A stretch of DNA of 64,000 nucleotides from Nitrosopumilaceae archaeon (GCA_900620265.3 UYNY03000069.1:47477-111476); one strand, 5' to 3'. Positions 30,739 to 39,514 are shown, numbered from the stretch's first letter. The notes: generated from the letters alone by a model not told the origin. Program-made: numbers and translations.

Positions 30739-32280
30739 TCAGGGCATCCGCCTGACGGTGAACCCGTACTCCCTGCAGTTGCGGTAGTGGTTCCTTATCT
30801 CGGGGGCCCACCCCTTTCCGGCGTCAAGCAGGTCAAGCGACGCCCTTAGCATCCCGGCCCCGCCGTGCCTTGCGTTCCTGTCGACCAGCAGGCCCCTGAA
30901 CTCGTCCTGGGGCAGCGAGCCGCTCTTCCTGAGGTTGCAGTCCCGGCACGCGAGCACCAGGTTCCACGCCCCGTCGTCGAATATGTACGACCACGGTATG
31001 AGGTGGTCCACGTGGATCAGCCCGTCCTCGAGCCTTGACCCGCAGTAAAAGCAGTGGCGGGCGTGCCCGAGCAGCTCCCTGCGGACTGCGGCAAGCGAGC
31101 CCCTGCCCCTCTCCTCCTGCTCTATCTTTGCGACCAGCCTCGGCAGCGAGCCGTTGACCCGCTCCAGGTACTTTGCCCACTCGGCGAGCACCGCCATGGA
31201 GAGTATCCGGCGGTTGCCGCGCAGGAACTCTAGCGCCGCGGGCCTGAGCCGGACGACCTTCTCGTCGTCGTCCCAGTCGTAGAACGCCCTCCTCTCGACG
31301 GCCCTGCCGCCCTCCATCAGCTTTTGGAACTTTGGGACGACCAGCGACGTCTTGTTCCTCGCGTGCCCGAATACCCCGCGGAGTATCCTGTCCCTTGCAT
31401 CCCTGACGGCCCCCCCGTCCAGCATGTCGAACCTGCCAGGGGGGCTGCCGCCAAAGACGTCCTTTACGGCGCGCACCGCCACCGGGTCGCGGTTGGGGTA
31501 AAAGTCCTGCTTTATCCTGAACTTGCAGGCCTGGTGCCAGTAGTACTCGACGAACTTTTCCGCGAAATACTCGTACGTGATCTCCGTCCCCGCGTCGTGC
31601 CTCCCGCAGTGCTCCAGTATGGCCCTCGCTAGCGCGAACTTGTACGTGTTGTTCTTGCTCCCCTTGGACAGTATCGAGACGAACGTCCGCCTCATCTCCT
31701 CCTCGGACCTTGGCAGCGGCTCCGGCGCCCGCCTCTCTTTCGTGTCCATCCTGGGGGTCCGCCTGATCCTCGGGACGCTTGCCAGCCTGATTATCCCGAG
31801 GCGCCCGCCCCTGCTCCAGTCCTCTATGTGGCCCCGCCGCCTCAGCGACGATATGGCCTGCGCCGTCGCGTTCCCAAAGTCGCTCGTCTTCCTGTCAGGC
31901 CCCCAGATATCCGGGTGCAGCTTTAGCATCCGGGCCACCTCCGCGTCCACGTCCCTCTTCCTGTGCCAGACCTCCTCTTTGGCGCGCCCCCTCTGGGTAG
32001 GGTCGCCGTGGTGTCTGGCCGTGTCAATCCCGAGCCCCGCGATGGTGCTCCCCCTCCTGCCCAGGACGTCCACTATGGCCCCCGGGATCGCCTCGTAGGG
32101 GATGCCGCTGGTGTCCGGCGTCATATGCGGCCCGTCCGGGCGCCGATCCATAAAAGTCGTCTTGAGGGCCGGCGGCCCGCCCGTGGATCTGCCGCGTTTG
32201 TCCCCTGCTGACTCCGGCCAGTGCGGGGCCTCCTCGCGGGTGACCTGATCGCCTCCTACATGCCTGATTTTATCGTCCAT
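30739..32280 (-). CDS. HNH endonuclease domain protein, divergent from radA
   Basis: This encodes 513 residues. The N-terminal 120 residues include a possible winged-helix segment (ATAQAISSLRRRGHIEDW). The C-terminal part holds an HNH nuclease: CFYCG near residue 415, HVDHLIPWS near 427-435 and NLVLACRDCNLRKSG near 445-459, with the CxxC pairs typical of zinc-stabilised HNH folds and the His and Asn of the active site. The middle resembles no family I know. The ATG at 32280 is preferred: the longer frame runs into radA. It begins 34 bp from the radA start on the other strand, so promoters overlap. It may act in defence or repair. Confidence 0.75.
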   Translation of the reverse strand: MDDKIRHVGGDQVTREEAPHWPESAGDKRGRSTGGPPALKTTFMDRRPDGPHMTPDTSGIPYEAIPGAIVDVLGRRGSTIAGLGIDTARHHGDPTQRGRAKEEVWHRKRDVDAEVARMLKLHPDIWGPDRKTSDFGNATAQAISSLRRRGHIEDWSRGGRLGIIRLASVPRIRRTPRMDTKERRAPEPLPRSEEEMRRTFVSILSKGSKNNTYKFALARAILEHCGRHDAGTEITYEYFAEKFVEYYWHQACKFRIKQDFYPNRDPVAVRAVKDVFGGSPPGRFDMLDGGAVRDARDRILRGVFGHARNKTSLVVPKFQKLMEGGRAVERRAFYDWDDDEKVVRLRPAALEFLRGNRRILSMAVLAEWAKYLERVNGSLPRLVAKIEQEERGRGSLAAVRRELLGHARHCFYCGSRLEDGLIHVDHLIPWSYIFDDGAWNLVLACRDCNLRKSGSLPQDEFRGLLVDRNARHGGAGMLRASLDLLDAGKGWAPEIRNHYRNCREYGFTVRRMP

Positions 32281-32306
32281 AGTACTTAAATAGTACCGTA
32301 CTTTAC
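32281..32306. promoter_or_regulatory. Divergent promoter and dyad between the HNH gene and radA
   Basis: GTACT-TAAAT-AGTAC (about 32282-32296) is a perfect 5-bp inverted repeat around the radA TATA box TTAAAT at 32286-32291, 24-29 nt before the radA ATG. The HNH promoter would lie at about 32299-32306 (minus-strand GTAAAGTA). Each promoter overlaps the other's start region, so expression of the two genes may compete, and a dimeric repressor could cover the TATA box. Confidence 0.5.
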
Positions 32307-32314
32307 CCCCGGGC

Positions 32315-33469
32315 ATGACAGACGACCTCAGAATCGACAGTCTTGAAGGAGTCGGTCCTGTGACCACCCGGAAGCTATCTGATGCCGGCGTCCACAGCAT
32401 CATGGACCTCATAGTGAGGGGCCCTGTGGAGATCGCGGAGATAACCGGGATGGACAAGGACATGGCCGAAAAGACGGTCAACAAGGCAAGAAAGCACCTC
32501 GTTGAGGGTGGACAGCTGGCAAAGGACTTTGTCAGCGCGGCCGAGATCTACAAGCACCGCCAGAGCATCGGCAAGATCACGACCGGCACCAACTGCCTCG
32601 ACACGCTGTTTGACGGCGGGCTCGAGACGCAGGCACTTACCGAGGTGTACGGGGAGTTCGGCTGTGGCAAGACGCAGTTTGCCCACACCATGTCCGTGAT
32701 GGTCCAAAAGCCAAAGGAGGAGGGCGGTCTGGCCGGAAGCGTGCTGTACATCGATACAGAGAACACGTTCCGTCCCGAAAGGATCGTCTCCATCGCAAAG
32801 GCGCACGGCATGGATCCCGAGAGGGTCCTTGACAGGATCATAGTCGCGCGCGCCTACAACAGCGCGCACCAGGTCCTGATCCTCGAGGAGGCGGGCACGG
32901 TCATCAAGGAGAACGACGTAAAGCTCATCGTCGCAGACTCGGCGGTGGGACTGTTCCGCTCCGAGTACCTCGGACGCGGGACGCTCTCTGCAAGGCAGCA
33001 GAAGCTCAACCACTTCGTCCACCTCCTGTCCCGCATCGCGGAGACGTACAACTGCGCCGCCATAGCGACGAACCAGGTCATGGCATCGCCGGACATCTTC
33101 TTCGGCGATCCGACAAGGCCCATAGGTGGAAACGTAGTTGCTCACACGAGCACCTACCGCATCTACTTCAAAAAGTCGGGCAAGAAGCGGATCGCCAGGA
33201 TGGTGGACAGCCCGCACCACCCGGAGGAGGAGGTAATCTTCGCCCTGGGCGAGGCGGGAGTGATCGACCCCGAGGAGGCCGACAAGAAGGGGGCCAAAAA
33301 GGCCGCCAAAAAGCCGGCATCCAAAAAGGCAGACGAGGCACCGGCGGCACCGGCCGCCGCGCCCGCAACGGAGGCAAAGGATCCGCCTACCGGGACGGGC
33401 ACGGCCGGAGCAAAGCCGGGCGCCAAGGGGGCGGCAGCCCCCGATGATGCCGATCCCATAGAGGGGTAG
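32315..33469 (+). CDS. radA: DNA repair and recombination protein RadA
   Basis: This archaeal Rad51/RecA recombinase forms filaments on single-stranded DNA and carries out strand exchange. An N-terminal helix-hairpin-helix domain (SLEGVGPVTTRKLSDAG, about residues 9-25) precedes the ATPase core with Walker A GEFGCGKT (about 112-119), Walker B LIVADS near 208 and the QVMASPD loop near 253. After residue 320 comes a low-complexity tail rich in Ala, Lys and Pro, about 60 residues longer than usual RadA. The gene is alone on this strand and followed by T-tracts that look like a terminator. Confidence 0.96.
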   Translation: MTDDLRIDSLEGVGPVTTRKLSDAGVHSIMDLIVRGPVEIAEITGMDKDMAEKTVNKARKHLVEGGQLAKDFVSAAEIYKHRQSIGKITTGTNCLDTLFDGGLETQALTEVYGEFGCGKTQFAHTMSVMVQKPKEEGGLAGSVLYIDTENTFRPERIVSIAKAHGMDPERVLDRIIVARAYNSAHQVLILEEAGTVIKENDVKLIVADSAVGLFRSEYLGRGTLSARQQKLNHFVHLLSRIAETYNCAAIATNQVMASPDIFFGDPTRPIGGNVVAHTSTYRIYFKKSGKKRIARMVDSPHHPEEEVIFALGEAGVIDPEEADKKGAKKAAKKPASKKADEAPAAPAAAPATEAKDPPTGTGTAGAKPGAKGAAAPDDADPIEG

Positions 33470-33477
33470 CACCCCCC

Positions 33478-33491
33478 TTTTTCCATTTTTT
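33478..33491 (+). terminator. Oligo-T terminator after radA
   Basis: Two T-runs (five and six T) separated by CCA begin 9 nt after the radA stop. Archaeal RNA polymerase ends at such tracts. Confidence 0.6.
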
Positions 33492-33740
33492 CAACGCCCG
33501 TGCCGCGCCGGCGGCTTGGATCTTGCAGCCAAGCATGTAATATCTGCTGGATCCGGCCGCCACTCGGCGCGCCGCCCCGGCACCGCGGTGGCGTAGGCGG
33601 CCGGGATGGCGGGCGCCGCGGCCGGGCCGTACCTGCTCCCCCCGGGATCCCGCCGTGGAGGCGGCCCTGGTCTCCTATCTGGGAGCGCCTACCCTTGGAC
33701 CCACGCGCCGGGGCCGCATCCCCGCCGATCGTGCGAAGAA
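33492..33740. other. Intergenic region, nothing recognised
   Basis: About 250 bp of GC-rich sequence between the radA terminator and the next promoter. Open frames have no family resemblance and no RNA gene was seen. Confidence 0.5.
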
Positions 33741-33747
33741 ATTTAAG
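33741..33747 (+). promoter_or_regulatory. TATA-like element of the DUF309 gene
   Basis: ATTTAAG, 24-30 nt before the ATG at 33771. Confidence 0.55.
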
Positions 33748-33770
33748 AAATCCCCCATCCCGCCCGGCGC

Positions 33771-34331
33771 ATGGAGAGGTACCTCCTCCACTTTAGGAAC
33801 GAGCGGTACGCCCCGGGCGACTCGAGGCGCCTGGTCTACTGGGCCCGCGACCTTGCCTCCAAGATGGACGTCTCGGTCCGCCTGGCCCGCGTCGCCTCGA
33901 GGTTCGTCGAGTTCGACGTGGCCGCCCGGGCCGAGGACCTTGACCCCCTCATCAGCGCCCTCTCCCCCATAGGAGTGGTGGACAACGTCCGCCACGTGGT
34001 CGAGGAGGAGATCACAAAGGACCAGGGCGTCCGCGACGGCATATCATACTTTAACAGCGAGAGGTACTGGGAGTGCCACGAGGCGCTCGAGGGCGTCTGG
34101 AAGCAGTGCTCGGGGCGCGAGAAGGAGATGGTCCAGGGGATAATCCTCGTGGCCGTCGCGTTCGCGCACGCCCAGGAGAACGACGAGTCGATCGGCGTCG
34201 GCATGCTGCGCCGCGCCCTTGAAAAGCTCGGCACGTCGCCGTCGACCTACCACGCCATAGACGTTGACCGCATCCGCTCCTGGGCCGTCCGGATGCGGGA
34301 GGAGGGCGCCCTCACCCGCTTCCAGATATGA
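33771..34331 (+). CDS. DUF309-domain protein
   Basis: This 186-residue protein has an N-terminal alpha/beta part of about 85 residues and a C-terminal DUF309 domain: YFNSERYWECHEALEGVW at about 91-108 matches the family's FNxGxYFExHExLExxW, followed by the VQGIILVAVAFAHAQ helix. DUF309 proteins are small helical bundles of unknown activity; the paired His and Glu residues suggest metal binding. Its 3' end overlaps the convergent apgM gene by 20 bp. Confidence 0.75.
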   Translation: MERYLLHFRNERYAPGDSRRLVYWARDLASKMDVSVRLARVASRFVEFDVAARAEDLDPLISALSPIGVVDNVRHVVEEEITKDQGVRDGISYFNSERYWECHEALEGVWKQCSGREKEMVQGIILVAVAFAHAQENDESIGVGMLRRALEKLGTSPSTYHAIDVDRIRSWAVRMREEGALTRFQI

Positions 34332-35568
34332 GGCCGAACGCGGTCTCCAGCACGTCGGCGCCGGCTATCCTCCCGATGCCGCCGGCCGCGGCCTGCCGCT
34401 CCGTCATCCTCGACGTGCCGTCCCGCCGGACGCCGTCGCCTGACACCACCAGCGGGACCGGCCCGTCGCTGTGCGCCTTTTTGGAGCACGGGGTGGCGTG
34501 GTCGGCCGAGACCACCACCGACGTGCCCGGCCCCATGATCCTTACGAGCTCGCCAAAGAACCTCCCGTCTATCTCCTCTATGTTGGCCGCCTTGCCGCGC
34601 GCGTCCCCGTCGTGGCCGAACTCGTCGGGGCCCTTGAGGTGCACGTAGACGGCGCCGGCCTCCCTGAGCGCCGAGACTGCGCCGCGCGCCTTTTCCTCAT
34701 AGTCCTCAAGCCCGCCGGCGCGCACCATCCTCATCCCCGTCGCCCTCGCTATGCCCACCTCGACCGGCATGTCTACCACGCACGCGAACTCCCTGCCGTA
34801 CCTTGATGACATCGGCTCCACGTCCGGCATCCTGCTCCCCGCGTCCCTCAGCAGTATGCACCCGAGCCTCTTCTTCCCCCCGGCCTCGCGCCTTGCGTTT
34901 ATCGCGCTCTTCTCCATCACCCTGATGGCGCAGTCCGAGAACTCGTTTACCAGCCTGGCGGCCGCGGAGCCGGCCCCCGACGCCGCCTCGCACCTCCCCA
35001 CCCTCATGGGCCCGCCGGCCTCCCTCGCTACGCCCATCCCGCCCACGCTGCCGTACGCCGGGTCCGTGTTGGTGATCTCGTGGGAGAGCGGCTCCGGCGC
35101 CCTTATCCGGACCGTGACGCGGTGCCCGATGGTGGGCCGGACGGAGACCTCTGTCCCGGGGATCGAGAACCTGGCCCCCTCCTCCACCTCCCTTGCTATC
35201 CCCTCGGCGTCCACCCTCTCTATCGTCCTGCCGGCGCGCCTGTCAGTTATCACCCCGTCAGTGATCGTGGCAAAGTTGCCGCGCAGCGCAAGGTCCCCGT
35301 CCCTAAAGTCCATCCCTATCCCCATCGCCTCTATCACCCCCCTGCCGGCGTATCCTGACCCCTTGAACCTGTACCCGAGCATGTTAAAGACGGCAATATC
35401 CGACTCTGGCGCGATCCCCTCGCCCACCGAGATCACCTCGCCGGACGACCCGTTTGAGGCGATCCGGTCAAGGTTCGGCGTCCCGGCCGCCTCGAGCGGC
35501 GTCATGCCGCCAAGGTCCGGGTGCGGCAGGTCCCCGACCCCGTCGAGCAGCACGTAGACGGTCCCCAT
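34312..35568 (-). CDS. apgM: 2,3-bisphosphoglycerate-independent phosphoglycerate mutase, archaeal type
   Basis: This interconverts 3- and 2-phosphoglycerate. The 418-residue alkaline-phosphatase-superfamily protein begins VYVLLDGVGDLP (metal ligand Asp), then LEAAGTPNLDRIASNG and GIAPESDIAVFNMLGY, whose Ser in PESD is the phosphorylated residue. Later GPDEFGHDGD (about residue 312) and VSADHATPCSKKAHSDGPVP (about 360) supply the other metal ligands. This layout is that of the archaeal ApgM rather than bacterial GpmI. It complements pgk at 51-52 kb in gluconeogenesis. Confidence 0.93.
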   Translation of the reverse strand: MGTVYVLLDGVGDLPHPDLGGMTPLEAAGTPNLDRIASNGSSGEVISVGEGIAPESDIAVFNMLGYRFKGSGYAGRGVIEAMGIGMDFRDGDLALRGNFATITDGVITDRRAGRTIERVDAEGIAREVEEGARFSIPGTEVSVRPTIGHRVTVRIRAPEPLSHEITNTDPAYGSVGGMGVAREAGGPMRVGRCEAASGAGSAAARLVNEFSDCAIRVMEKSAINARREAGGKKRLGCILLRDAGSRMPDVEPMSSRYGREFACVVDMPVEVGIARATGMRMVRAGGLEDYEEKARGAVSALREAGAVYVHLKGPDEFGHDGDARGKAANIEEIDGRFFGELVRIMGPGTSVVVSADHATPCSKKAHSDGPVPLVVSGDGVRRDGTSRMTERQAAAGGIGRIAGADVLETAFGLISGSG

Positions 35569-35593
35569 CGCGCGCGGGGCGCCCGCCGCTCCG

Positions 35594-35602
35594 CTTTAAA
35601 GT
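35594..35602 (-). promoter_or_regulatory. TATA-like element of apgM
   Basis: Minus-strand ACTTTAAAG, 26-34 nt before the apgM ATG at 35568. Confidence 0.5.
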
Positions 35603-35632
35603 ATTGTGCCGCGGCCCGCCCCGATTGGAAAC

Positions 35633-35640
35633 GTTTTAAC
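35633..35640 (+). promoter_or_regulatory. TATA-like element of the galT-like gene
   Basis: GTTTTAAC, 25-32 nt before the ATG at 35665; excludes the upstream extension of the frame. Confidence 0.55.
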
Positions 35641-35664
35641 GCGCCCCGGGCCGCCTCCCGGCGC

Positions 35665-36675
35665 ATGGGCGGCATGCGCAGGGATTACATGTCCGAGCGC
35701 TTTATGATCGTCTCAAAGCCCGGCAGGTCCGGCGACGCCGGCTCTGACTTTGCCCCCGGCGGCGAGTCCACCACCAACCCGTCGGTCCTCTCCCTGGTGG
35801 CAAAGGACGGCATGCTGCAGCGCCTCCAGGACAGCGAGGACGGCCACGTCACCGACTGGTCCATCCGCGTCTTTGAGTCAAAGGCGCCGTACGTCTCGAC
35901 GGGGGCCGAGAACAAGTACAGCGACCGCCCCTTTTACAGCGAGCCGGCCTACGGGTACCACTATATAGTGGCCGCCTCCCCCTCAAAGTCAGACACCCTT
36001 GCCACCCTTGACACCGACCAGTGGTCAAACGTGCTCGTGGTCATCCAGGACCGCCTCCGCTGGCTCTACACGCAGAAGGGGGTCACCTATGTCGCCGTCC
36101 ACGCCGACCAGGGCGAGCCGGCGGGCAGCTGCAACCCCCACCCCCACCTCCACATGCTGACATTCTCCACCATCCCGCCGGTCATCGAGTCCGAGGCCGA
36201 AAAGTCCCACCGCATACTCAACGAGAAGGGGGTCTGCCCCATGTGCCAGGTGATAAGCGAGGAGGCGGGCGGCCCGAGGCAGATCCTCCAGACCGAGGGG
36301 TTCGTCTCGTTCTGCCCCTGGTCGCCGTCCCACCCGTACGAGTTCTGGATATCGCCGCGCCGCCACACCACCAGCTTTTCAAAGATAACCCAGAAGGAGA
36401 TAAACGACCTCTCCCTGATAATGCGCTCGACGCTAGGCGGGCTCGCAAAGACCGTCCGCGGGGCCGCCTACAGCCTGGCCTTCCACCTCTCCCCCGAGAA
36501 GAAGAACAGCAGGCAGATACACTGGCACATCGAGGTGTACCCGGTGACAAAGCCCTGGTCGGGCCTCGAGCGCGGCTACGGCATCTTCGTCAACGATGTA
36601 TCCCCCGAGGAGGCCGCCGAGCGGCTCGGGGCCGCCTGCAGGAAGGAGCTTGCGGGCCTCGTGGGCATCGTGTGA
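35665..36675 (+). CDS. galT: Galactose-1-phosphate uridylyltransferase-like protein (HIT superfamily)
   Basis: This 336-residue protein has two HIT-like halves. NPHPHLHML at about residues 156-164 carries the HxHxH nucleophile site. CPMC near 191-194 may bind zinc. HPYEFWISPRRHTTSF near 226-241 and RQIHWHIEVYP near 288-298 match the second half of GalT. GalT moves UMP between UDP-glucose and galactose-1-phosphate, but related archaeal enzymes act as ADP-glucose or other sugar-phosphate nucleotidyl transferases or phosphorylases, so the exact sugar is uncertain. A second in-frame ATG 9 bp later is possible. Confidence 0.8.
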   Translation: MGGMRRDYMSERFMIVSKPGRSGDAGSDFAPGGESTTNPSVLSLVAKDGMLQRLQDSEDGHVTDWSIRVFESKAPYVSTGAENKYSDRPFYSEPAYGYHYIVAASPSKSDTLATLDTDQWSNVLVVIQDRLRWLYTQKGVTYVAVHADQGEPAGSCNPHPHLHMLTFSTIPPVIESEAEKSHRILNEKGVCPMCQVISEEAGGPRQILQTEGFVSFCPWSPSHPYEFWISPRRHTTSFSKITQKEINDLSLIMRSTLGGLAKTVRGAAYSLAFHLSPEKKNSRQIHWHIEVYPVTKPWSGLERGYGIFVNDVSPEEAAERLGAACRKELAGLVGIV

Positions 36676-36705
36676 TTTATTTGCCCGCGGCGGGGCGCCG
36701 GCGCC

Positions 36706-37149
36706 ATGAGGACCGAGGACTGGCTGGCCGCGTGCAGCGTCGGGCTCTTTGCGCTCTTCTCCGGCATGATGTCCTCGATGTACGGGTTCATGACCGACAT
36801 ACCGGAGGACGAGTACTTTGGCGCCTTTGACGCCGACTCGAAGCTGCTCCAGTTCATGTCCATCGGGGTCGCCCCAGCCGGCATACTGGCGGCCATCTCG
36901 TTCCTGATGTCGAGGCAGGCCGGCTCGCTGCGCGTCGGGGTGATGATATCCGCCGGCGGGGCCGCCATGCTGGCCGGCATGGCCGCCTGCAGCTCGTACC
37001 TGCCCATGATACCGGAGGAGCGCCTGACCCCGGCAGTCTCGCTGCTGCCCGCCCTCTTCATGCTGCTCTCGATACCCGTCTTTGCCGTCGGCGGCATCCT
37101 TGCGTACCCTAGGCGTGGTCGAGGCGCATCTGGTTCACGCCTGGCTTGA
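36706..37149 (+). CDS. Hypothetical four-helix membrane protein
   Basis: This 147-residue protein has four hydrophobic segments at about residues 6-28, 48-66, 77-97 and 109-132, with a short acidic loop (DIPEDEYFGAFDAD) between the first two. No transporter or enzyme motif was recognised. The basic C-terminal tail (PRRGRGASGSRLA) is encoded in the 41 bp that overlap the convergent acetyltransferase gene. Confidence 0.65.
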   Translation: MRTEDWLAACSVGLFALFSGMMSSMYGFMTDIPEDEYFGAFDADSKLLQFMSIGVAPAGILAAISFLMSRQAGSLRVGVMISAGGAAMLAGMAACSSYLPMIPEERLTPAVSLLPALFMLLSIPVFAVGGILAYPRRGRGASGSRLA

Positions 37150-37537
37150 ACCCGAGCCTGGCATGAAACGGCATGACGTCCTCGGCGCAGTCAAGGATGG
37201 TCTTGTAGCAGCCCCTCCTGCCCGCCTCCTCTAGCAGGTATCTGAGGATGGCCGTCCCCGCCCCCCTGCCCTGGGCGCCCCTCGATACTGCCACGTCCTC
37301 GATGTGCCCCACGAGCCCCCCCTCGTGGATGAACTTTTGCTCGATGACGAGGGTGGTGGCCCCGATGACGCGCCCGCCCTCCTCGGCGACTGCCACCACG
37401 TACATGGGGTCCGAGTCGATCCTCTCGAATATCTCCTCGGCCCTGCCGGGATCGATCCCGCTTGCAGGCCGCAGCGCGTCAAGCGACTCCAGAAACCCGT
37501 TCTGCAGGTCCTCCCTCCGGAGCCTCCTTACCATCAA
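37109..37537 (-). CDS. GNAT acetyltransferase resembling glucosamine-6-phosphate N-acetyltransferase
   Basis: This 142-residue GNAT protein contains TTLVIEQKFIHEGGLVGHIEDVAV (about residues 61-84), strikingly like the eukaryotic GNA1 motif with FIHE and HIEDV, the acetyl-CoA loop RGAQGRGAGTAIL (about 85-97) and GCYKTILDCAEDVMPFHARLGF near the C-terminus, also as in GNA1. GNA1 makes N-acetylglucosamine-6-phosphate. It overlaps by 4 bp the sugar nucleotidyltransferase upstream, which supports a role in UDP-GlcNAc synthesis. Substrate choice is inferred from these motifs. Confidence 0.8.
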   Translation of the reverse strand: MMVRRLRREDLQNGFLESLDALRPASGIDPGRAEEIFERIDSDPMYVVAVAEEGGRVIGATTLVIEQKFIHEGGLVGHIEDVAVSRGAQGRGAGTAILRYLLEEAGRRGCYKTILDCAEDVMPFHARLGFKPGVNQMRLDHA

Positions 37538-38229
37538 ATGCTACCCAGCCTCCTTATCTGCTCCTGGTGCGCCTTTTCGTACGACTCGCGGTCCCCGATG
37601 TCCGTAAAGCCGCCCCTTGCCATGTACCCGTTCACCCCGCCCCTCTTCATGGCGCGCCGGACGAGGTCGTCCATCCCGTACGGCCTGCCGGCCGGCACCA
37701 GCCCGAGCGCCTCCTTTTCCATCACATAGCACCCCATGTTGACGTCGGCGCTGATCCCCGGCTTTTCGTCCCAGCCCGTGACGCGGCCCCCCCTGGTCCG
37801 TATCACCCCGTAGGGCAGGTTGGTGGTGAACCTGGCAAGCCCCATCGTGACGAGCGCCCCGGACTTTTTGTGGCTCTTGATCATGGACCTGAGCGAAAAG
37901 TCAAAGACAGAGTCGCCGTACATGCACGCGAACGTCCCGTCAAGGTGCCCCTCCGCGGTCTTTAGCTGGCCGGCCGTCGCCAGCGGCCTGTCAGACGCCG
38001 CGTACTCGATGCCGACGCCGAGCCGGGCGCCGTCCTCAAAGTACTCCTCTATGCGCCGCCGCAGGTAGCTCACGCAGATGACGAACTCCGTGATCCCGCC
38101 GCCCCTCGCCCACTCGATGATGTGCTCTAGCACCGGCTTGTCCCCGAGCGGCAGCATGGGCTTTGGGAGGAACATCGTGTACGGCTGCAGCCTGGTGCCG
38201 AGGCCGCCTGCCAGGATGACCGCCTTCAC
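37534..38229 (-). CDS. Sugar-1-phosphate nucleotidyltransferase
   Basis: This 231-residue single-domain enzyme starts MKAVILAGGLGTRLQPYT, the nucleotide-binding loop of the RmlA/GlmU-N/GalU family, with PKPMLPLGDKPVLEHII following and the metal-binding MYGDSVFDF near residue 104. It lacks a left-handed beta-helix, so it only transfers the nucleotide. Overlaps of 4 bp on each side couple it to thiDN upstream and to the GNA1-like gene downstream; with the latter it could make UDP-N-acetylglucosamine for glycans. Exact nucleotide and sugar are unknown. Confidence 0.87.
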   Translation of the reverse strand: MKAVILAGGLGTRLQPYTMFLPKPMLPLGDKPVLEHIIEWARGGGITEFVICVSYLRRRIEEYFEDGARLGVGIEYAASDRPLATAGQLKTAEGHLDGTFACMYGDSVFDFSLRSMIKSHKKSGALVTMGLARFTTNLPYGVIRTRGGRVTGWDEKPGISADVNMGCYVMEKEALGLVPAGRPYGMDDLVRRAMKRGGVNGYMARGGFTDIGDRESYEKAHQEQIRRLGSI

Positions 38230-39494
38230 GGCCCGCGCCCGGCCGCCCGGTATTTATGTATCAGCGCCGCCTTTGCCGCCACGTCGGCGGGCGACGTGCC
38301 GAGTATTATCATCATCGGCTCCTTGCCGTGGGCCCCCGCGTGGCAGACCGCGTCGGGCCTCCTCGGGGAGCGGGAGGCGGCCGCCTCCACGCCCCACGAG
38401 ACGGACGACCCGGTGCCGGGCGGCTCCTCCCCCCTGTCATAGTGGGCCACCACGAGGCCGGCGCGGCCCGCCGCCGCGGCCCCGTACCTGACGTTCATCG
38501 CCGACCTGATGCTCGGGTATACCGACGAGGCCGCAACCAGCGCCCTTGCCACGTGCGCCGAGCCCCCGTACCTGATCGCCCCCGCCATGATGACGGACCT
38601 GCCTGCCCTGACCATCCTCCCCTCTATGCCGAGCACGTCGGACGGCCCCTTTGGCCGGATCCCGTATACAAAGTTCGTCTGGCACTCCGGTATCAGCGAG
38701 TGCATCCAGTCCGTGGCCGCAAGCGAGCGCGCCGCCTCCCCCAGCGTCCTGGCGGCGGCCCCCGCGTCGGCGACCGGCAGCCCGGCGCCCGGGCGATGCC
38801 TGTGAACTATGGCGTCGCGCGCGACGCGCCAGGCGCGCCGCGCAGCTGCCGCCGGCCCGTCCCCCGACGCCAGCGCGTGTAGCAGGGCCGCCGAGTGGAC
38901 CCCGCCGGCGCCGCGGAACGCGCCGCGCAGGGCGCCCCCCGCCACCTCGGACCTCCCCCCGCCGAACACCAGGTCGCGCACGGATCCCCCCCTCCTGACG
39001 CCAGTTACGATGACGCCCCGCGCCCCCATCCGGAGCAGCCTCCCCGCCGCCCGCGCCGGATCCCCCGTGCCCGTCATGGCCCGGGCCTCCTCGAGGTTGG
39101 GCGTCATGATGTCGGATACGGGCGCCAGTATCCTGGCATACGCGGCCGGATCCCGCGTCAGCCTCCCGCCGGTGGTGGACCTGGCGACGGGGTCCGCCAC
39201 CACCGGGACGCCGGCCCCCGATACTGCGCGGCGCACGGCCTCCATCCCGTCCTCGTCCCAGACCATCCCTATCTTTATCCCCGATACCCGGACGTCGGCG
39301 AGCACCGAGCGGATCTGGCCCCCGATCATCCCGGGGGATACCGGCTCGGACCCCCCGAACGAGCCCGTGTTCTGGGCGGTGACGGCCGTGACCGCCGTGG
39401 CGCACGACGCCCCGAGCGCCCCGAGCGTCCTCACGTCCCCCTGTATGCCGGACGCGCCAGACGGGTCCGACCCCCCGATGGAGAGCAGGTTCAC
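38226..39494 (-). CDS. thiDN: Bifunctional HMP(-phosphate) kinase / thiamine-phosphate synthase (ThiD-ThiN)
   Basis: This 422-residue fusion acts in thiamine synthesis. The N-terminal ThiD part starts NLLSIGGSDPSGASGIQGD, has VTAVTAQNT near residue 44 and VVADPVARSTTGG near 105, and phosphorylates hydroxymethylpyrimidine. The C-terminal part from about residue 255 (MHSLIPECQTNFVYGIR onwards, with VRYG and WGVEAA segments) is ThiN, the archaeal thiamine-phosphate synthase that replaces ThiE. The GTG at 39494 fits both the ThiD opening and a TATA element 21-28 nt upstream; a longer frame runs antisense to sbtA and is not coding. Confidence 0.9.
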   Translation of the reverse strand: MNLLSIGGSDPSGASGIQGDVRTLGALGASCATAVTAVTAQNTGSFGGSEPVSPGMIGGQIRSVLADVRVSGIKIGMVWDEDGMEAVRRAVSGAGVPVVADPVARSTTGGRLTRDPAAYARILAPVSDIMTPNLEEARAMTGTGDPARAAGRLLRMGARGVIVTGVRRGGSVRDLVFGGGRSEVAGGALRGAFRGAGGVHSAALLHALASGDGPAAAARRAWRVARDAIVHRHRPGAGLPVADAGAAARTLGEAARSLAATDWMHSLIPECQTNFVYGIRPKGPSDVLGIEGRMVRAGRSVIMAGAIRYGGSAHVARALVAASSVYPSIRSAMNVRYGAAAAGRAGLVVAHYDRGEEPPGTGSSVSWGVEAAASRSPRRPDAVCHAGAHGKEPMMIILGTSPADVAAKAALIHKYRAAGRGP

Positions 39495-39514
39495 GGGGAT
39501 CCGCGCGCCCACCC

